A stretch of 64,000 nt of DNA from a virus: the IMG/VR virus record IMGVR_UViG_3300027704_000014, positions 20,916 through 84,915 of that record. One strand, written 5' to 3'. This document shows positions 14,554 through 23,010 of the stretch, in pieces. The translations under genes were made by a program, and so were the position numbers. Below the pieces are notes generated by a model. It was given only the letters and a program-made list of their open reading frames with translations, did no database searches and was not told where the DNA came from. How positions within the stretch are numbered: the first letter of the stretch is position 1; every line of letters starts with the position of its first letter.

Positions 14554-15867
14554 ATGACATATTCTTTCGCAAAACAGGACACAACGGACGCACCTAAGCC
14601 GGCTATTAATGTCCCTGACACTGACAAAACATCTGCAGAAATCGAAGACATTCTAATTAAAGCTAGAGTTGATATGCTAATGAACGCACCGTTCTTTGGC
14701 AACTTAGCAACTAGGCTAGTGTTAATTGATGCTACTGATTGGTGCCCAACTGCCGCTACAGACGGCAAACATTTTTATTACAACAGACACTTTACTGCCG
14801 CACTAACTGAAGACGAGTGCATTTGGTTAATGGGGCATGAGATACTGCATTGTGTTTACGATCATATGGATCCAAACAGACGAGGTGATCGTATACACCA
14901 ACTATGGAATGTAGCAAACGACTATGTTATTAACTTAGAACTTGAAATTGCTAAACTAGGTCGTAGAATTCGTAAAGAGATCATTGAAGTATGCTTTGAT
15001 CACAAGTACAACGACATGATGAGTGAAGATGTATATGACAAACTTTACCAAGAAGCAGACGAGCAAGGTCGCATTAAGCAAGTAAGTTTTGATATGCACA
15101 TGGAACACGAAGAAGGCGATGACGATGGCTCTGGTGGTGTTGGACAAGAAGCTAATGTACAAGATGGTACTAAAGGCCCAGTCCCAATGACTGCTGATGA
15201 GAAGGAAAAGATTAAGCAAGAATTTAAGAGTGCTACAATGCAAGCCGCTAAGGCTGCAGGTGATGCTGGTAATTTACCTAACGGTGTTAAACGCATGTTG
15301 GACCAGTTGGTTAACCCGCAACTCGATTGGAGAACATTACTTGCTATGCAAATCCAAAGTGTTATCAAAAGTGACTACACTTTTAGCAGATCAAGTCGTA
15401 AAGGAATGGACAGTGGCTTCTTCCTTCCTGCTATGGACTATGAGCAATCAATAGATGTTGCTATTGGATTAGATATGTCAGGTAGTATTGATGACATTAT
15501 GTCACGCGACTTTCTAAGTGAAGTTAAAGGCATCTTCGATCAGTACACAGGCTTTAAGATACATTTGTTTTGCTTCGACACAGAAGTACATAACCCACAA
15601 CAATTCGATGATATGAACATGGGTGAGTTTATGGACTACGAACTTGTAGGCGGCGGCGGTACAGAGTTTGATTGCTGTTACGACTACATGAAAGAAGCAG
15701 GTATCGAGCCTAAGAAGTTTATTATGTTCACAGACGGATACCCATGGGGTAGCTGGGGTGATGAACATTATTGTGATAGTTTATTTATAGTACACGGCAC
15801 CGGGTACGGCGGCCAACCACCAACCTCACCGTTTGGAATAACGGTACCATACTCAAGGGAAGACTAA
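14554..15867 (+). CDS. DUF2201-type metallopeptidase-like protein with VWA domain
   Basis: 437 residues from ATG 14554 (AAGGTAGGACTT upstream); longer in-frame starts lie upstream of the promoter and are rejected. The N-terminal domain has HEILH (95-99) in a zinc-peptidase-like context, DHMDPNRRGDR follows, and there is an acidic Gly-rich linker near 185-200. The C-terminal domain is von Willebrand A with the MIDAS motif DMSGS (about 307-311) and later FTDGYPWGSWG. This architecture is the usual partner of MoxR ATPases, which here is the gene just upstream. It overlaps the following gene by one base. Confidence 0.85.
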   Translation: MTYSFAKQDTTDAPKPAINVPDTDKTSAEIEDILIKARVDMLMNAPFFGNLATRLVLIDATDWCPTAATDGKHFYYNRHFTAALTEDECIWLMGHEILHCVYDHMDPNRRGDRIHQLWNVANDYVINLELEIAKLGRRIRKEIIEVCFDHKYNDMMSEDVYDKLYQEADEQGRIKQVSFDMHMEHEEGDDDGSGGVGQEANVQDGTKGPVPMTADEKEKIKQEFKSATMQAAKAAGDAGNLPNGVKRMLDQLVNPQLDWRTLLAMQIQSVIKSDYTFSRSSRKGMDSGFFLPAMDYEQSIDVAIGLDMSGSIDDIMSRDFLSEVKGIFDQYTGFKIHLFCFDTEVHNPQQFDDMNMGEFMDYELVGGGGTEFDCCYDYMKEAGIEPKKFIMFTDGYPWGSWGDEHYCDSLFIVHGTGYGGQPPTSPFGITVPYSRED

Positions 15868-16187
15868 TGACATTCAGTAGTGCTAGAAGTATACAACCTA
15901 TATATAGAAACGAACTTTCCGAATGGGAGTTTGATAAGTTATGCCAATGCCGCGGTAGCTTAGCCGAAACAATGTTATTACAACGAGCAAGAGTTGCAAA
16001 CACTAAACCCAGTTATGTCGAAGACGGTGTAGTTGAGGCAGGTTTGTTAGAGTATATAGGCATTAATGCTAGAGGACTGTATTATATCCAACGAGGCTAC
16101 TGTAATTTTACAGCATATTTTGAAATATTAAATGATCAAATTGACTTTCTTAATATGGTAGAAAAACACGCCACAAATTACCAGTAA
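15867..16187 (+). CDS. Hypothetical protein, 106 aa
   Basis: TAATG junction with the VWA gene, so co-transcribed and coupled. The protein has a helical N-terminal half (EWEFDKLCQCRGSLAETML) and an aromatic C-terminal half. It could be an accessory factor of the MoxR/VWA pair by position. No family recognised. Confidence 0.6.
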   Translation: MTFSSARSIQPIYRNELSEWEFDKLCQCRGSLAETMLLQRARVANTKPSYVEDGVVEAGLLEYIGINARGLYYIQRGYCNFTAYFEILNDQIDFLNMVEKHATNYQ

Positions 16188-16238
16188 CAGTTAAAACATC
16201 TGTTAAATACTAAACATAAACTATTAGGAGTTATTTAA

Positions 16239-16526
16239 ATGACAAAAGAAACATCAAACATTGAAGCAGAAATGCCAGATGTCCCAGAAGCTGAAGCAGG
16301 TGCTGAAGCAGGAATTCCAGAAAGTATTAATCTTTCTGACTTAGGAACACTATTACAGATTGTTGATCTATCAACACAACGTGGTGCTTTCCGAGGTGCT
16401 GAACTTACCCAAGTAGGTGCAGTATTTGACAAACTAAACACGTTCTTATCATACGTTCAACAGCAACAAGCTGAACGCGAAGAAGAGCAAACAGACGCTC
16501 CAGAAGAAGCAGCGTCAGAGGAATAA
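16239..16526 (+). CDS. Conserved phage hypothetical, acidic, 95 aa
   Basis: Glu/Ala-rich disordered ends flank a conserved-looking core (SINLSDLGTLLQIVDL, then TQRGAFRGAELTQVG) that I recall from T4-like cyanophage genomes. A GTTAAATA sequence at 16202 is one base from the late-type motif. Preceded by TAGGAG. Function unknown, often near structural or DNA genes. Confidence 0.7.
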   Translation: MTKETSNIEAEMPDVPEAEAGAEAGIPESINLSDLGTLLQIVDLSTQRGAFRGAELTQVGAVFDKLNTFLSYVQQQQAEREEEQTDAPEEAASEE

Positions 16527-16529
16527 ATT

Positions 16530-17192
16530 ATGGCTACTCCAATGAAACATGTAGGTAAAGTCGGCGAAAAGCCTTGTGTAGTTCTCTATAGAGAAGTACC
16601 AGGTGAATCAGATTTTGCATTAATTGTACAAACAACTAACTTACCAGATGCACAACACGATGCATTAATGAATATTGTCCAAAGTGCAGAAGCACAAGAA
16701 GCAAATGAAATTGCTGATGTATTAGATAGACGTCAGTTTAGTGATGGCAGTAACATGCTACAACAATTACATTTTGACAAACGAATTGAAAAGGTATCAG
16801 TAAACTTGGTAAATTTAACGCCAACGCCAGCTGATAGTATTTCTCTCGCTGAAGTTAATGCTGAGATAAGAAAGATTGGAAACAATTCTAATCCACCTCT
16901 AAAGACAGACGCAATTCAACAAATGGATAACCTTGATAACCAACCTGTAACTGCTAACCCAGTTGTTGCCGAAAGCGACCCAACATTAGCAGCAGCTAAT
17001 GCACCAGTCATGGAAGGCGATGTTAACGAGTCACAAATTGCTCTTAACTTACTACAACAAGCAACTATCTTAGAAGACGATGCACATGCTATTATGAATG
17101 ATGCAGAAGCTAAAAGACAAGAAGCTTACCGCTTAAATCCAGACCTCGAGCCGAGGAAAGGACCAGGTAGACCAAAAAAAATCATTAGTTAG
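16530..17192 (+). CDS. Conserved phage hypothetical with AT-hook-like tail, 220 aa
   Basis: Starts 3 nt after the preceding stop. The N-terminal domain (MATPMKHVGKV, then REVPGESDFALIV) resembles from memory a conserved protein of T4-like marine phages. The middle is a low-complexity linker and the C-terminus ends in RKGPGRPKKII, an AT-hook-like GRPKK motif able to bind the DNA minor groove. Inferred DNA-associated; the role is not known. Confidence 0.65.
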   Translation: MATPMKHVGKVGEKPCVVLYREVPGESDFALIVQTTNLPDAQHDALMNIVQSAEAQEANEIADVLDRRQFSDGSNMLQQLHFDKRIEKVSVNLVNLTPTPADSISLAEVNAEIRKIGNNSNPPLKTDAIQQMDNLDNQPVTANPVVAESDPTLAAANAPVMEGDVNESQIALNLLQQATILEDDAHAIMNDAEAKRQEAYRLNPDLEPRKGPGRPKKIIS

Positions 17193-17224
17193 TTAACAGG
17201 CGTACAAACGTCAAGGGAGGCGGT

Positions 17225-17560
17225 ATGGCAGGGCAGGGTGAAGCAGCTCGAATCGTTCTTGTTGGTAAATCGAAGAACAAGGGCAAATTTAAGGATAAAA
17301 GTTTTTTGTCGGATATCAACCCTACTGAGATCCCTAAAAGATTTATTGTTAAGATAACAGTAACATTTGAAACCGGCGACAAAGTTGATTTCGATACGAG
17401 CAATATTGCAGAAACATTTACTATAGACGAAATGCAAGATTGGTTAAAGAAGATAGATACTAAGCATGCTATTATAAAGGTTGAGATTATGTTAGACTTG
17501 GATCTAATATATTCAACAGTAAAAGAAGATGCTGACACTATCTTTAGTAAGTACTTCTAA
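17225..17560 (+). CDS. Hypothetical protein, 111 aa
   Basis: Strong ribosome site GGGAGGCGGT before the ATG. Basic N-terminus (VGKSKNKGKFKDK), then beta strands (KRFIVKITVTFETGD) and a C-terminal helix. It is the last + strand gene before a terminator and a convergent block. Function unknown. Confidence 0.65.
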   Translation: MAGQGEAARIVLVGKSKNKGKFKDKSFLSDINPTEIPKRFIVKITVTFETGDKVDFDTSNIAETFTIDEMQDWLKKIDTKHAIIKVEIMLDLDLIYSTVKEDADTIFSKYF

Positions 17561-17580
17561 AGAAGAACTTCTATAAGTTT

Positions 17581-17604
17581 AAGCCTCCGGAAGGGGGCTT
17601 TTTT
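17581..17604 (+). terminator. Intrinsic terminator ending the + strand block
   Basis: AAGCCTCC, GGAA loop, GGGGGCTT, then T-run: an 8-bp stem with one G-U pair. It sits between the convergent genes 17225-17560 (+) and 17603-17824 (-). Confidence 0.85.
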
Positions 17605-17824
17605 ATGAGTGTGTTTTTGGTGCGTTGTATAAGTTGATTGGTGGAAGTTCTAGTTCAGGCCAGTCTATACATTGCTTCTTGAGTAACTTGGTATTTTTCT
17701 TTGCAAACTTCTTACACATCTTTTTTGACATAGGACACTTTAAACACTTTCCGCATTTGGAGCCTATAAGATGATATCGATCTGTGTCACCGTCTACTAC
17801 GGCGTGGCATATACACTTGTACAC
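17603..17824 (-). CDS. Bfd-like [2Fe-2S] ferredoxin-type small protein
   Basis: 73 residues with a GTG start joined to the previous stop as TAGTG. The N-terminus MYKCICHAV and then GSKCGKCLKC resemble bacterioferritin-associated ferredoxin (CxC ... GxxCGxC), but the spacing between the Cys pairs is about 17 residues rather than about 32, so the helical part is shortened. A further Cys-rich, lysine-rich tail follows. Possible Fe-S or zinc binding; the Bfd link is inference. It could serve electron or iron handling for the Fe-S enzymes nearby. Confidence 0.55.
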   Translation of the reverse strand: MYKCICHAVVDGDTDRYHLIGSKCGKCLKCPMSKKMCKKFAKKNTKLLKKQCIDWPELELPPINLYNAPKTHS

Positions 17825-18342
17825 TACAACCCTTTAAGTATGGTATCAACGGTGTTTTCCGTAACGTGTAACGCATTGTAAGGGCAGCTGTTAGCGTTTA
17901 GCACAGCTACTATGTCTTTGTCTATCTGTTGACTGTGTGCTTTGTCCTGTGCTCTACCAACGTCATCGAACTGGTCTCTGCGTTTAAGTACTACGTTGAT
18001 GTTGTCATATAAGTTATAACATTCTAATGCTAGTTTATCCATAACGTCTGTGTACATAGGACCGTCGTATACATTACGATACACAATACTAAGCAACACA
18101 GGGCTGTCTGTAATAATGTAATCTACTTTGTCTTTGAGTCTTACTAGTTTGCGGTGTTGATGTGCTAGTACCCATAGTTGGTCTTTGAGCATAGGTACAT
18201 TACCTTCCCAAACACATTCCTTAGCAAATTCAGTTACTAGTTCAACACTATAACCTTGTGCTTTCATTTTGTAAAACAAGCCTGATGCTTGAGTGCTCTT
18301 GCCTGAGCCAGGACCGCCATAAAAGTTTATTACTTTAGTCAC
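17824..18342 (-). CDS. P-loop nucleotide kinase-like ATPase (AAA_28/NadR-like)
   Basis: 172 residues. Walker A is GGPGSGKST (9-17); a YIITDSPVLLS strand follows (Walker B-like), and a lid-like stretch with KRRDQFDDVGRAQD lies near 120. This pattern fits the NadR/AAA_28 family of small kinases found in T4-like phages. Substrate unknown (possibly a nucleoside or nicotinamide riboside). GTG start overlapping the thioesterase stop by 8 nt. Confidence 0.75.
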   Translation of the reverse strand: MTKVINFYGGPGSGKSTQASGLFYKMKAQGYSVELVTEFAKECVWEGNVPMLKDQLWVLAHQHRKLVRLKDKVDYIITDSPVLLSIVYRNVYDGPMYTDVMDKLALECYNLYDNINVVLKRRDQFDDVGRAQDKAHSQQIDKDIVAVLNANSCPYNALHVTENTVDTILKGL

Positions 18343-18754
18343 TTAATGTTCTTCCTCTGTTATGTTCGTAGGGTGTAGAATCAACTAGTAAGGCATCCAT
18401 GCTCTTGTGATGAGGTGCTGGCTTTCCATCATTACCTAAGTTAACAAATACTAATTTATTAATTGTGGTAATAATCTGCTTAGTTTTTTTATTACGCACT
18501 ATGCAATTAATTGTTATACTTGTTCTTCCCATAGCAATAGTATCCATCCCAATCTCAACTATGTCGCCTCTAACAGCCGTAGAAACAAATTGAATGTCAG
18601 TCATACTAGCAGTAACAATACGATCATTGCCTAACTGACAAGTACAATATATGTATGCTTCTTCATCTATCCAATCAAGTACTCTGCCTCCAAATAATGT
18701 TGCATTAGAGTTTAAGTCTTTGTGCGTAACCATCTTCCTTGTAAAGTATTTCAT
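18335..18754 (-). CDS. YciA-like acyl-CoA thioesterase (hotdog fold)
   Basis: 139 residues, the size of YciA. HKDLNSNATLFGGRVLDWIDEE is the acyl-CoA thioesterase signature: Asp13/Asn15, GG at 22-23 and WIDE near 28-31, followed by VTASMTDIQFVSTAVRGD, which corresponds to the FxxPVxxGD strand. These enzymes hydrolyse acyl-CoA to free fatty acid and CoA. It is coupled to the methyltransferase (4 nt overlap) and the kinase. With the FabZ-like protein it makes two fatty-acid-type enzymes in one phage window. Confidence 0.82.
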   Translation of the reverse strand: MKYFTRKMVTHKDLNSNATLFGGRVLDWIDEEAYIYCTCQLGNDRIVTASMTDIQFVSTAVRGDIVEIGMDTIAMGRTSITINCIVRNKKTKQIITTINKLVFVNLGNDGKPAPHHKSMDALLVDSTPYEHNRGRTLSD

Positions 18755-19416
18755 TTATATCCTATCTGCATAAATCTACTGTACACTGGTATCTTTAGTT
18801 CTCCGGCATACAAAGTTCTTTTTAAAGGATAGCGTTCTTGCATATCCTCGACACTAGAGCAAGTGTTTATATGATCGTCGTACTCGTCTGAGTTATTAGT
18901 TTGCATAATAATTAATTGATCATTACCCACACTGTCAAACCAGTCGTTGTTCATATGTTCACAGCTCGTGTTTATTATAGCATAAGGTTTTACAGAAATC
19001 AACTCCCCTTCTGTGATAAATTCCATATTCTGGCAATTAAGTTCATTTACATCAGCAACTATACCTTTGAACTTCCAGCCCGGTAAGTATTGCCTGTTAA
19101 GATATTCAGCTAGTTCAATACTTTTAGGGTCCATGTCAAAACCATAGATTCTATCTATAGGTATAGCTCTGTGTAATAGAGGAACTAATGCTCCTACCCA
19201 GCAACCTAGTATAGCCCATGTTTGGTAAGACTGTATACTAGTATTAGCAAGTGTGTGCAATAGCCATGCTTTGCTTACTAGTTGCCCTATGCTGAATGCA
19301 TCCTTAGGGTACTTGTTCGTGTTTACTTCGTGTATAAGTGTAGGCGGAATATTAACACCACAGTCATCTAACCAGTGGTGTACGCTATCCCAATCACTAA
19401 GTGTTATCTTGTTCAT
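18751..19416 (-). CDS. SAM-dependent methyltransferase-like protein
   Basis: 221 residues. AILGCWVGALVPLL (about 68-81) is the glycine-rich motif I, and IDRIYGFDMDPKSIELA is motif II with an acidic residue for the SAM ribose. PYAIINTSCEHM looks like motif IV. A class I fold is inferred; the second glycine of the usual GxGxG is altered. It overlaps the repeat-protein gene by 20 nt and the thioesterase by 4 nt. The substrate could be a sugar or small metabolite of the surrounding cassette. Confidence 0.72.
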   Translation of the reverse strand: MNKITLSDWDSVHHWLDDCGVNIPPTLIHEVNTNKYPKDAFSIGQLVSKAWLLHTLANTSIQSYQTWAILGCWVGALVPLLHRAIPIDRIYGFDMDPKSIELAEYLNRQYLPGWKFKGIVADVNELNCQNMEFITEGELISVKPYAIINTSCEHMNNDWFDSVGNDQLIIMQTNNSDEYDDHINTCSSVEDMQERYPLKRTLYAGELKIPVYSRFMQIGYK

Positions 19417-22400
19417 ATTGTATTTTTAGCCAATCAAAGTTATTAATGTTTAATAGCACTTCCGCATTATCCTTGTTCTCTTTTGCAAACGCCACCGCTT
19501 GTTCTGCACCTGCTTTTGCGTCATCTTTAAAGTCTGCATCTGGGTTAGGGTTTAGCCATGCATCTAAACGCTCTTTGCTTTCTATATCATCGTTGAGTGA
19601 TAGTTTAACGCACTCCCTAAACGCACTACGCCACGCACTGTAAGCGTCTGTGTTGAATCTTGTGTAGCAACTAAGCTCAGGTATAGCCTTAAATCTACTA
19701 CTTAGTCCTGTTGTAAAGTCTAGTCCCCATGTAGTTGCATCTCTAACCATTTGCGTTGGGAATAGTTTAACACCGCCGTAACCGTATTCAAGTCCGTTAA
19801 TTAAGTTCATACTGTTCCATACATGAACTACTTCTTCGTCATATACATCTGGCATGTATGAAAAGTCAAAACTGTCTAATACATCAGCATCGCCATCAAC
19901 TACCCAAAACATATTACTAGTAACACGGTTACTAGCATGCTGGTGAGCATTAAATATGCCGTCTATATCTTTAATCCATATTAGGTTAGGTTTACGTTTG
20001 GATACTGTAGCAAGTTCACTTACCCGTTGCTGTAACTTCTCAAAACGTTCTGCTGCTTTAGGTTCATTGTAACTTAAAAATATAATGTCAAACATTTCTG
20101 TGATACTTCCTTGTTCACGAACGTACTGTACGTTCTTAATTTTGTTTAATTGTAAATCTGCTGTGGTTAACTTACTATAGTCTCCGTTAGTAGGCCATAG
20201 TCTAAGTCCACCATATCCGTGTGTTTGACCTGTTAAATCATTTACTTTCTGCCAGCAATGTATCTTGTTTATGTCTGCTACTTTAGGTGAGAATCCTAGT
20301 TTAGTAGGCGTTGCTTGTACGTCTGTATCTGTGTTTGGATTCACACTCCACACAAACGGCACTGGTTCGCCTGTTTCATACCCGTCTCTATAACTTTCTA
20401 GTTCGTCTAAGAAGTCGTCTCTATTGTAACTGTCTAGTCTAATGATTGGCCACTTAGGACGTAAACTTGCTTCCACAGTCATTAGTTTTAAGTTGCCTAA
20501 ACTGTTGTTTAGTATCTGGTCATCAGTAAATTCCCACTCATCAAATAGGTTTTTAGGCACTAATCTAATGTTCTTATGTTCGCCATCTTCGTTTAAAAAG
20601 ACATGCATAAAGCCTGTATCGTACTGTGTAGGATAGTAATCGAAGTTAAAATCTGGCGATACTTGGGTATGTAAGTCAACAACCCAGAACATACTGGTGT
20701 CTGTAGTTGCACACAAGCGTCTGTAAGCGGCGTCTAGTGTTCCGGTGTAATCTTGTGGGTCTAAAGTATAAACAGGGTACTGTTGCTGTTTACAAGCAGG
20801 CTCGCGGATGAATTTAGGGCGACCTTTTGCGTTAGGTACCTTAGGACATAGTGCAACACCAGCATAATCGTATTGTCTGCCTGTAAGAGGATTAAGTTTT
20901 TGCCATACATGCTTCTTGCCTTTATCCCATACCGGAGGAACGTATGAGAAATCAAACTCTTCTAATACATCTACTTCTGAGTCTATTACCCAGAACCAGT
21001 CTTTGGTTGTGTTTGCTCTGCCTTCTTCTTCAGTGCTATAATGATCAAACACAGGTTTAGTAAAGGGCGATTCTTCATGTATCTTAGTTTCTGCTTCTTC
21101 CCAATTTAACGGTAGCCAGCGAACTCCACCCATTGCTTCTGGATACTTATGTTCAAGTTGCCCGTCTACATGAAATGTGTGTATAAAATTTTTCTCAAAA
21201 TTACTAGGTAACCATTCAATTTCTTCGTCAAGTTGATACTCGCTATCAATTAACCAGCACTGTCCATTTGACTGTGTATAGTCATTAGGGTCAGTAACAA
21301 AGTACATAGGGTAGCGTTTTGCCTTGACAGGAATGTCTGCATGTATTACAACATCCTCATTTCTGTCTACTGGAACCCAGCGAACTCCACCCATTGCTTC
21401 TGGATATTTGTGCTTTAACTGATCAGGAACATGAAATGTGTGTACGTTCTTCATTTCAAATACACTTGGACTCCAATCTATGTCATCATCAATTTGATAT
21501 TCTTTGTCTATGATCCAGCAGTCTTGTGTAACAATACTATAGTCGGTTACATCATCAACAAACAGGATAGGATATTCTTTCTTGTGTTGTTGCATGGAAC
21601 CTTTATACTTTGTAGATGTGTTTTCGTTGTGAGTTTTAGGCACAAGGTATATGCCGCCTTCTTGCTCAGGATACTTATGCTGTAACTGATCATCTACTTT
21701 AAAATTAAGTAAATATTTTTGCTCATCTTTAGTAGGTACATATTTAAATACGTTACTAATAGTGTGTTCTGCATCAACAACCCAGCACATCTTTGTTCTG
21801 CTTTTCTTAATACATGCATCAAAGTTACTCGGCTCTGCTATGTAAAACACATCAAAACGCACAGGTACAGTACTTGCTTGATACTTATGCTTAGTCATAT
21901 CAAAGTTTTTGTTCATTAACCGCACACCGCCACAACGATTATCCCAAGCGTCTGTGTAGTCTGCTGGGTAACGTTCTTCTAAGTGTCCTGGTATTTTAAA
22001 TACGTGAATATACTCTTGTTCGTGTAATGCAGGAACATATAGCAGTTTACCATTAAACTGGAACTCTCTGTCTACTATCCAAAACCATTCAGACTTACTA
22101 CGCTCTGCATACTCGCTGTACGTTTCGGCATTGAAGTCATCGCTATCGATGTAAAATACATCATACGCTTCATCCTCAATTGGACAATCAGGATGTATTT
22201 TAGTTTCTGCTTTTTTATAGTTTTTAGGTACTAGTCTAATACCGCCCATTGCTTGTGGATATTTGTCTTGCAACTGATATGGCATTCTAAATACATGTAG
22301 CATATCATCTTCAAACGGACTAGGTACCCAGTCGACAGTAGAAAAATTTACTGCATGTTGTGCATCTATCATCCATACATAATCTTCCCTAAATGTATTA

Positions 22401-23008
22401 CGTTGAGCATAGTTCTCAACATCTTTAGTATACAGTATAGGATATGTTATATTAGCACCCAAGAATCCATGGAACTTAGTTTTAGCAGTTTTCCAATTCT
22501 TAGGATATAACTTGATGCCACCTTCTTCGGCAGGATATTTGTGTTCTAGTTGTCCACGTAAATGGAATGAATGTATAAAGTTAGGCTCGAAGTTACTAGG
22601 AGCCCAATCAATATCACTGCTTAGTTTATAATCTTTATCTACACACCATACGTGAGTTGCATATTTGTTCTTTTCAAAGTACTTAGCAGGTGTCTTAGTA
22701 TTAAGTATATCAAACTTCTTTTTACATACAACTTTATTTACTTCCTTAATACCATTACTTATATCTGCAGGTAACAAACGTAAACCACCGTAGTTAGTAT
22801 TATCCCATTTCCACACATGTTCGTAATGCTCGTCATGCACATCTGGTCTATAGTCTAATACATCAAAATCATTAAGTTCGATGTTTGGCTCTACAAGCCA
22901 ATACATCTTTGTATTAGAATTTATACTAGTAGTAGAATCTACTTGTTTTGCAAAAGGTAGGTTATCTTTTACTTGTTGGTTTTCACCAATATAGAATATA
23001 TCAAACAT
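19397..23008 (-). CDS. Giant repeat protein with C-terminal GT-A-like domain, 1203 aa
   Basis: About ten repeats of roughly 85-115 residues (residues 1-971) plus an eleventh copy inside the C-terminal domain (972-1203). Each repeat runs: (F/Y)D(V/I)xY at the start, then (F/C)W(V/I)(V/I)D, then DW(x)PS with an aromatic-acidic pair, then H(V/T)F, then QLxHKYPEAxGGVRLxPKN. The C-terminal domain opens with DIIFLSYNEPKA and contains MFWVVDGDADVLD, like the 334-aa protein at 47868-48872 (DIFYISYDEPN, FITVDGDN). The DGD core is GT-A-like. It is flanked by a methyltransferase and a carbamoyltransferase. Function unknown: a scaffold, a multi-domain glycosyltransferase, or a modular recognition protein. 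Confidence 0.8.
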   Translation of the reverse strand: MFDIFYIGENQQVKDNLPFAKQVDSTTSINSNTKMYWLVEPNIELNDFDVLDYRPDVHDEHYEHVWKWDNTNYGGLRLLPADISNGIKEVNKVVCKKKFDILNTKTPAKYFEKNKYATHVWCVDKDYKLSSDIDWAPSNFEPNFIHSFHLRGQLEHKYPAEEGGIKLYPKNWKTAKTKFHGFLGANITYPILYTKDVENYAQRNTFREDYVWMIDAQHAVNFSTVDWVPSPFEDDMLHVFRMPYQLQDKYPQAMGGIRLVPKNYKKAETKIHPDCPIEDEAYDVFYIDSDDFNAETYSEYAERSKSEWFWIVDREFQFNGKLLYVPALHEQEYIHVFKIPGHLEERYPADYTDAWDNRCGGVRLMNKNFDMTKHKYQASTVPVRFDVFYIAEPSNFDACIKKSRTKMCWVVDAEHTISNVFKYVPTKDEQKYLLNFKVDDQLQHKYPEQEGGIYLVPKTHNENTSTKYKGSMQQHKKEYPILFVDDVTDYSIVTQDCWIIDKEYQIDDDIDWSPSVFEMKNVHTFHVPDQLKHKYPEAMGGVRWVPVDRNEDVVIHADIPVKAKRYPMYFVTDPNDYTQSNGQCWLIDSEYQLDEEIEWLPSNFEKNFIHTFHVDGQLEHKYPEAMGGVRWLPLNWEEAETKIHEESPFTKPVFDHYSTEEEGRANTTKDWFWVIDSEVDVLEEFDFSYVPPVWDKGKKHVWQKLNPLTGRQYDYAGVALCPKVPNAKGRPKFIREPACKQQQYPVYTLDPQDYTGTLDAAYRRLCATTDTSMFWVVDLHTQVSPDFNFDYYPTQYDTGFMHVFLNEDGEHKNIRLVPKNLFDEWEFTDDQILNNSLGNLKLMTVEASLRPKWPIIRLDSYNRDDFLDELESYRDGYETGEPVPFVWSVNPNTDTDVQATPTKLGFSPKVADINKIHCWQKVNDLTGQTHGYGGLRLWPTNGDYSKLTTADLQLNKIKNVQYVREQGSITEMFDIIFLSYNEPKAAERFEKLQQRVSELATVSKRKPNLIWIKDIDGIFNAHQHASNRVTSNMFWVVDGDADVLDSFDFSYMPDVYDEEVVHVWNSMNLINGLEYGYGGVKLFPTQMVRDATTWGLDFTTGLSSRFKAIPELSCYTRFNTDAYSAWRSAFRECVKLSLNDDIESKERLDAWLNPNPDADFKDDAKAGAEQAVAFAKENKDNAEVLLNINNFDWLKIQYEQDNT
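20096..23008 (-). repeat. Ten tandem protein repeats (coding)
   Basis: Divergent repeats of about 255-345 bp within the 1203-residue gene. Two of the best-conserved copies (about residues 480-650, near 21.0-21.6 kb) share HTFHV, HKYPEAMGGVRW and DWSPS/EWLPS almost word for word, so the array probably grew by duplication with later divergence. Confidence 0.75.
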
Positions 23009-23010
23009 TA

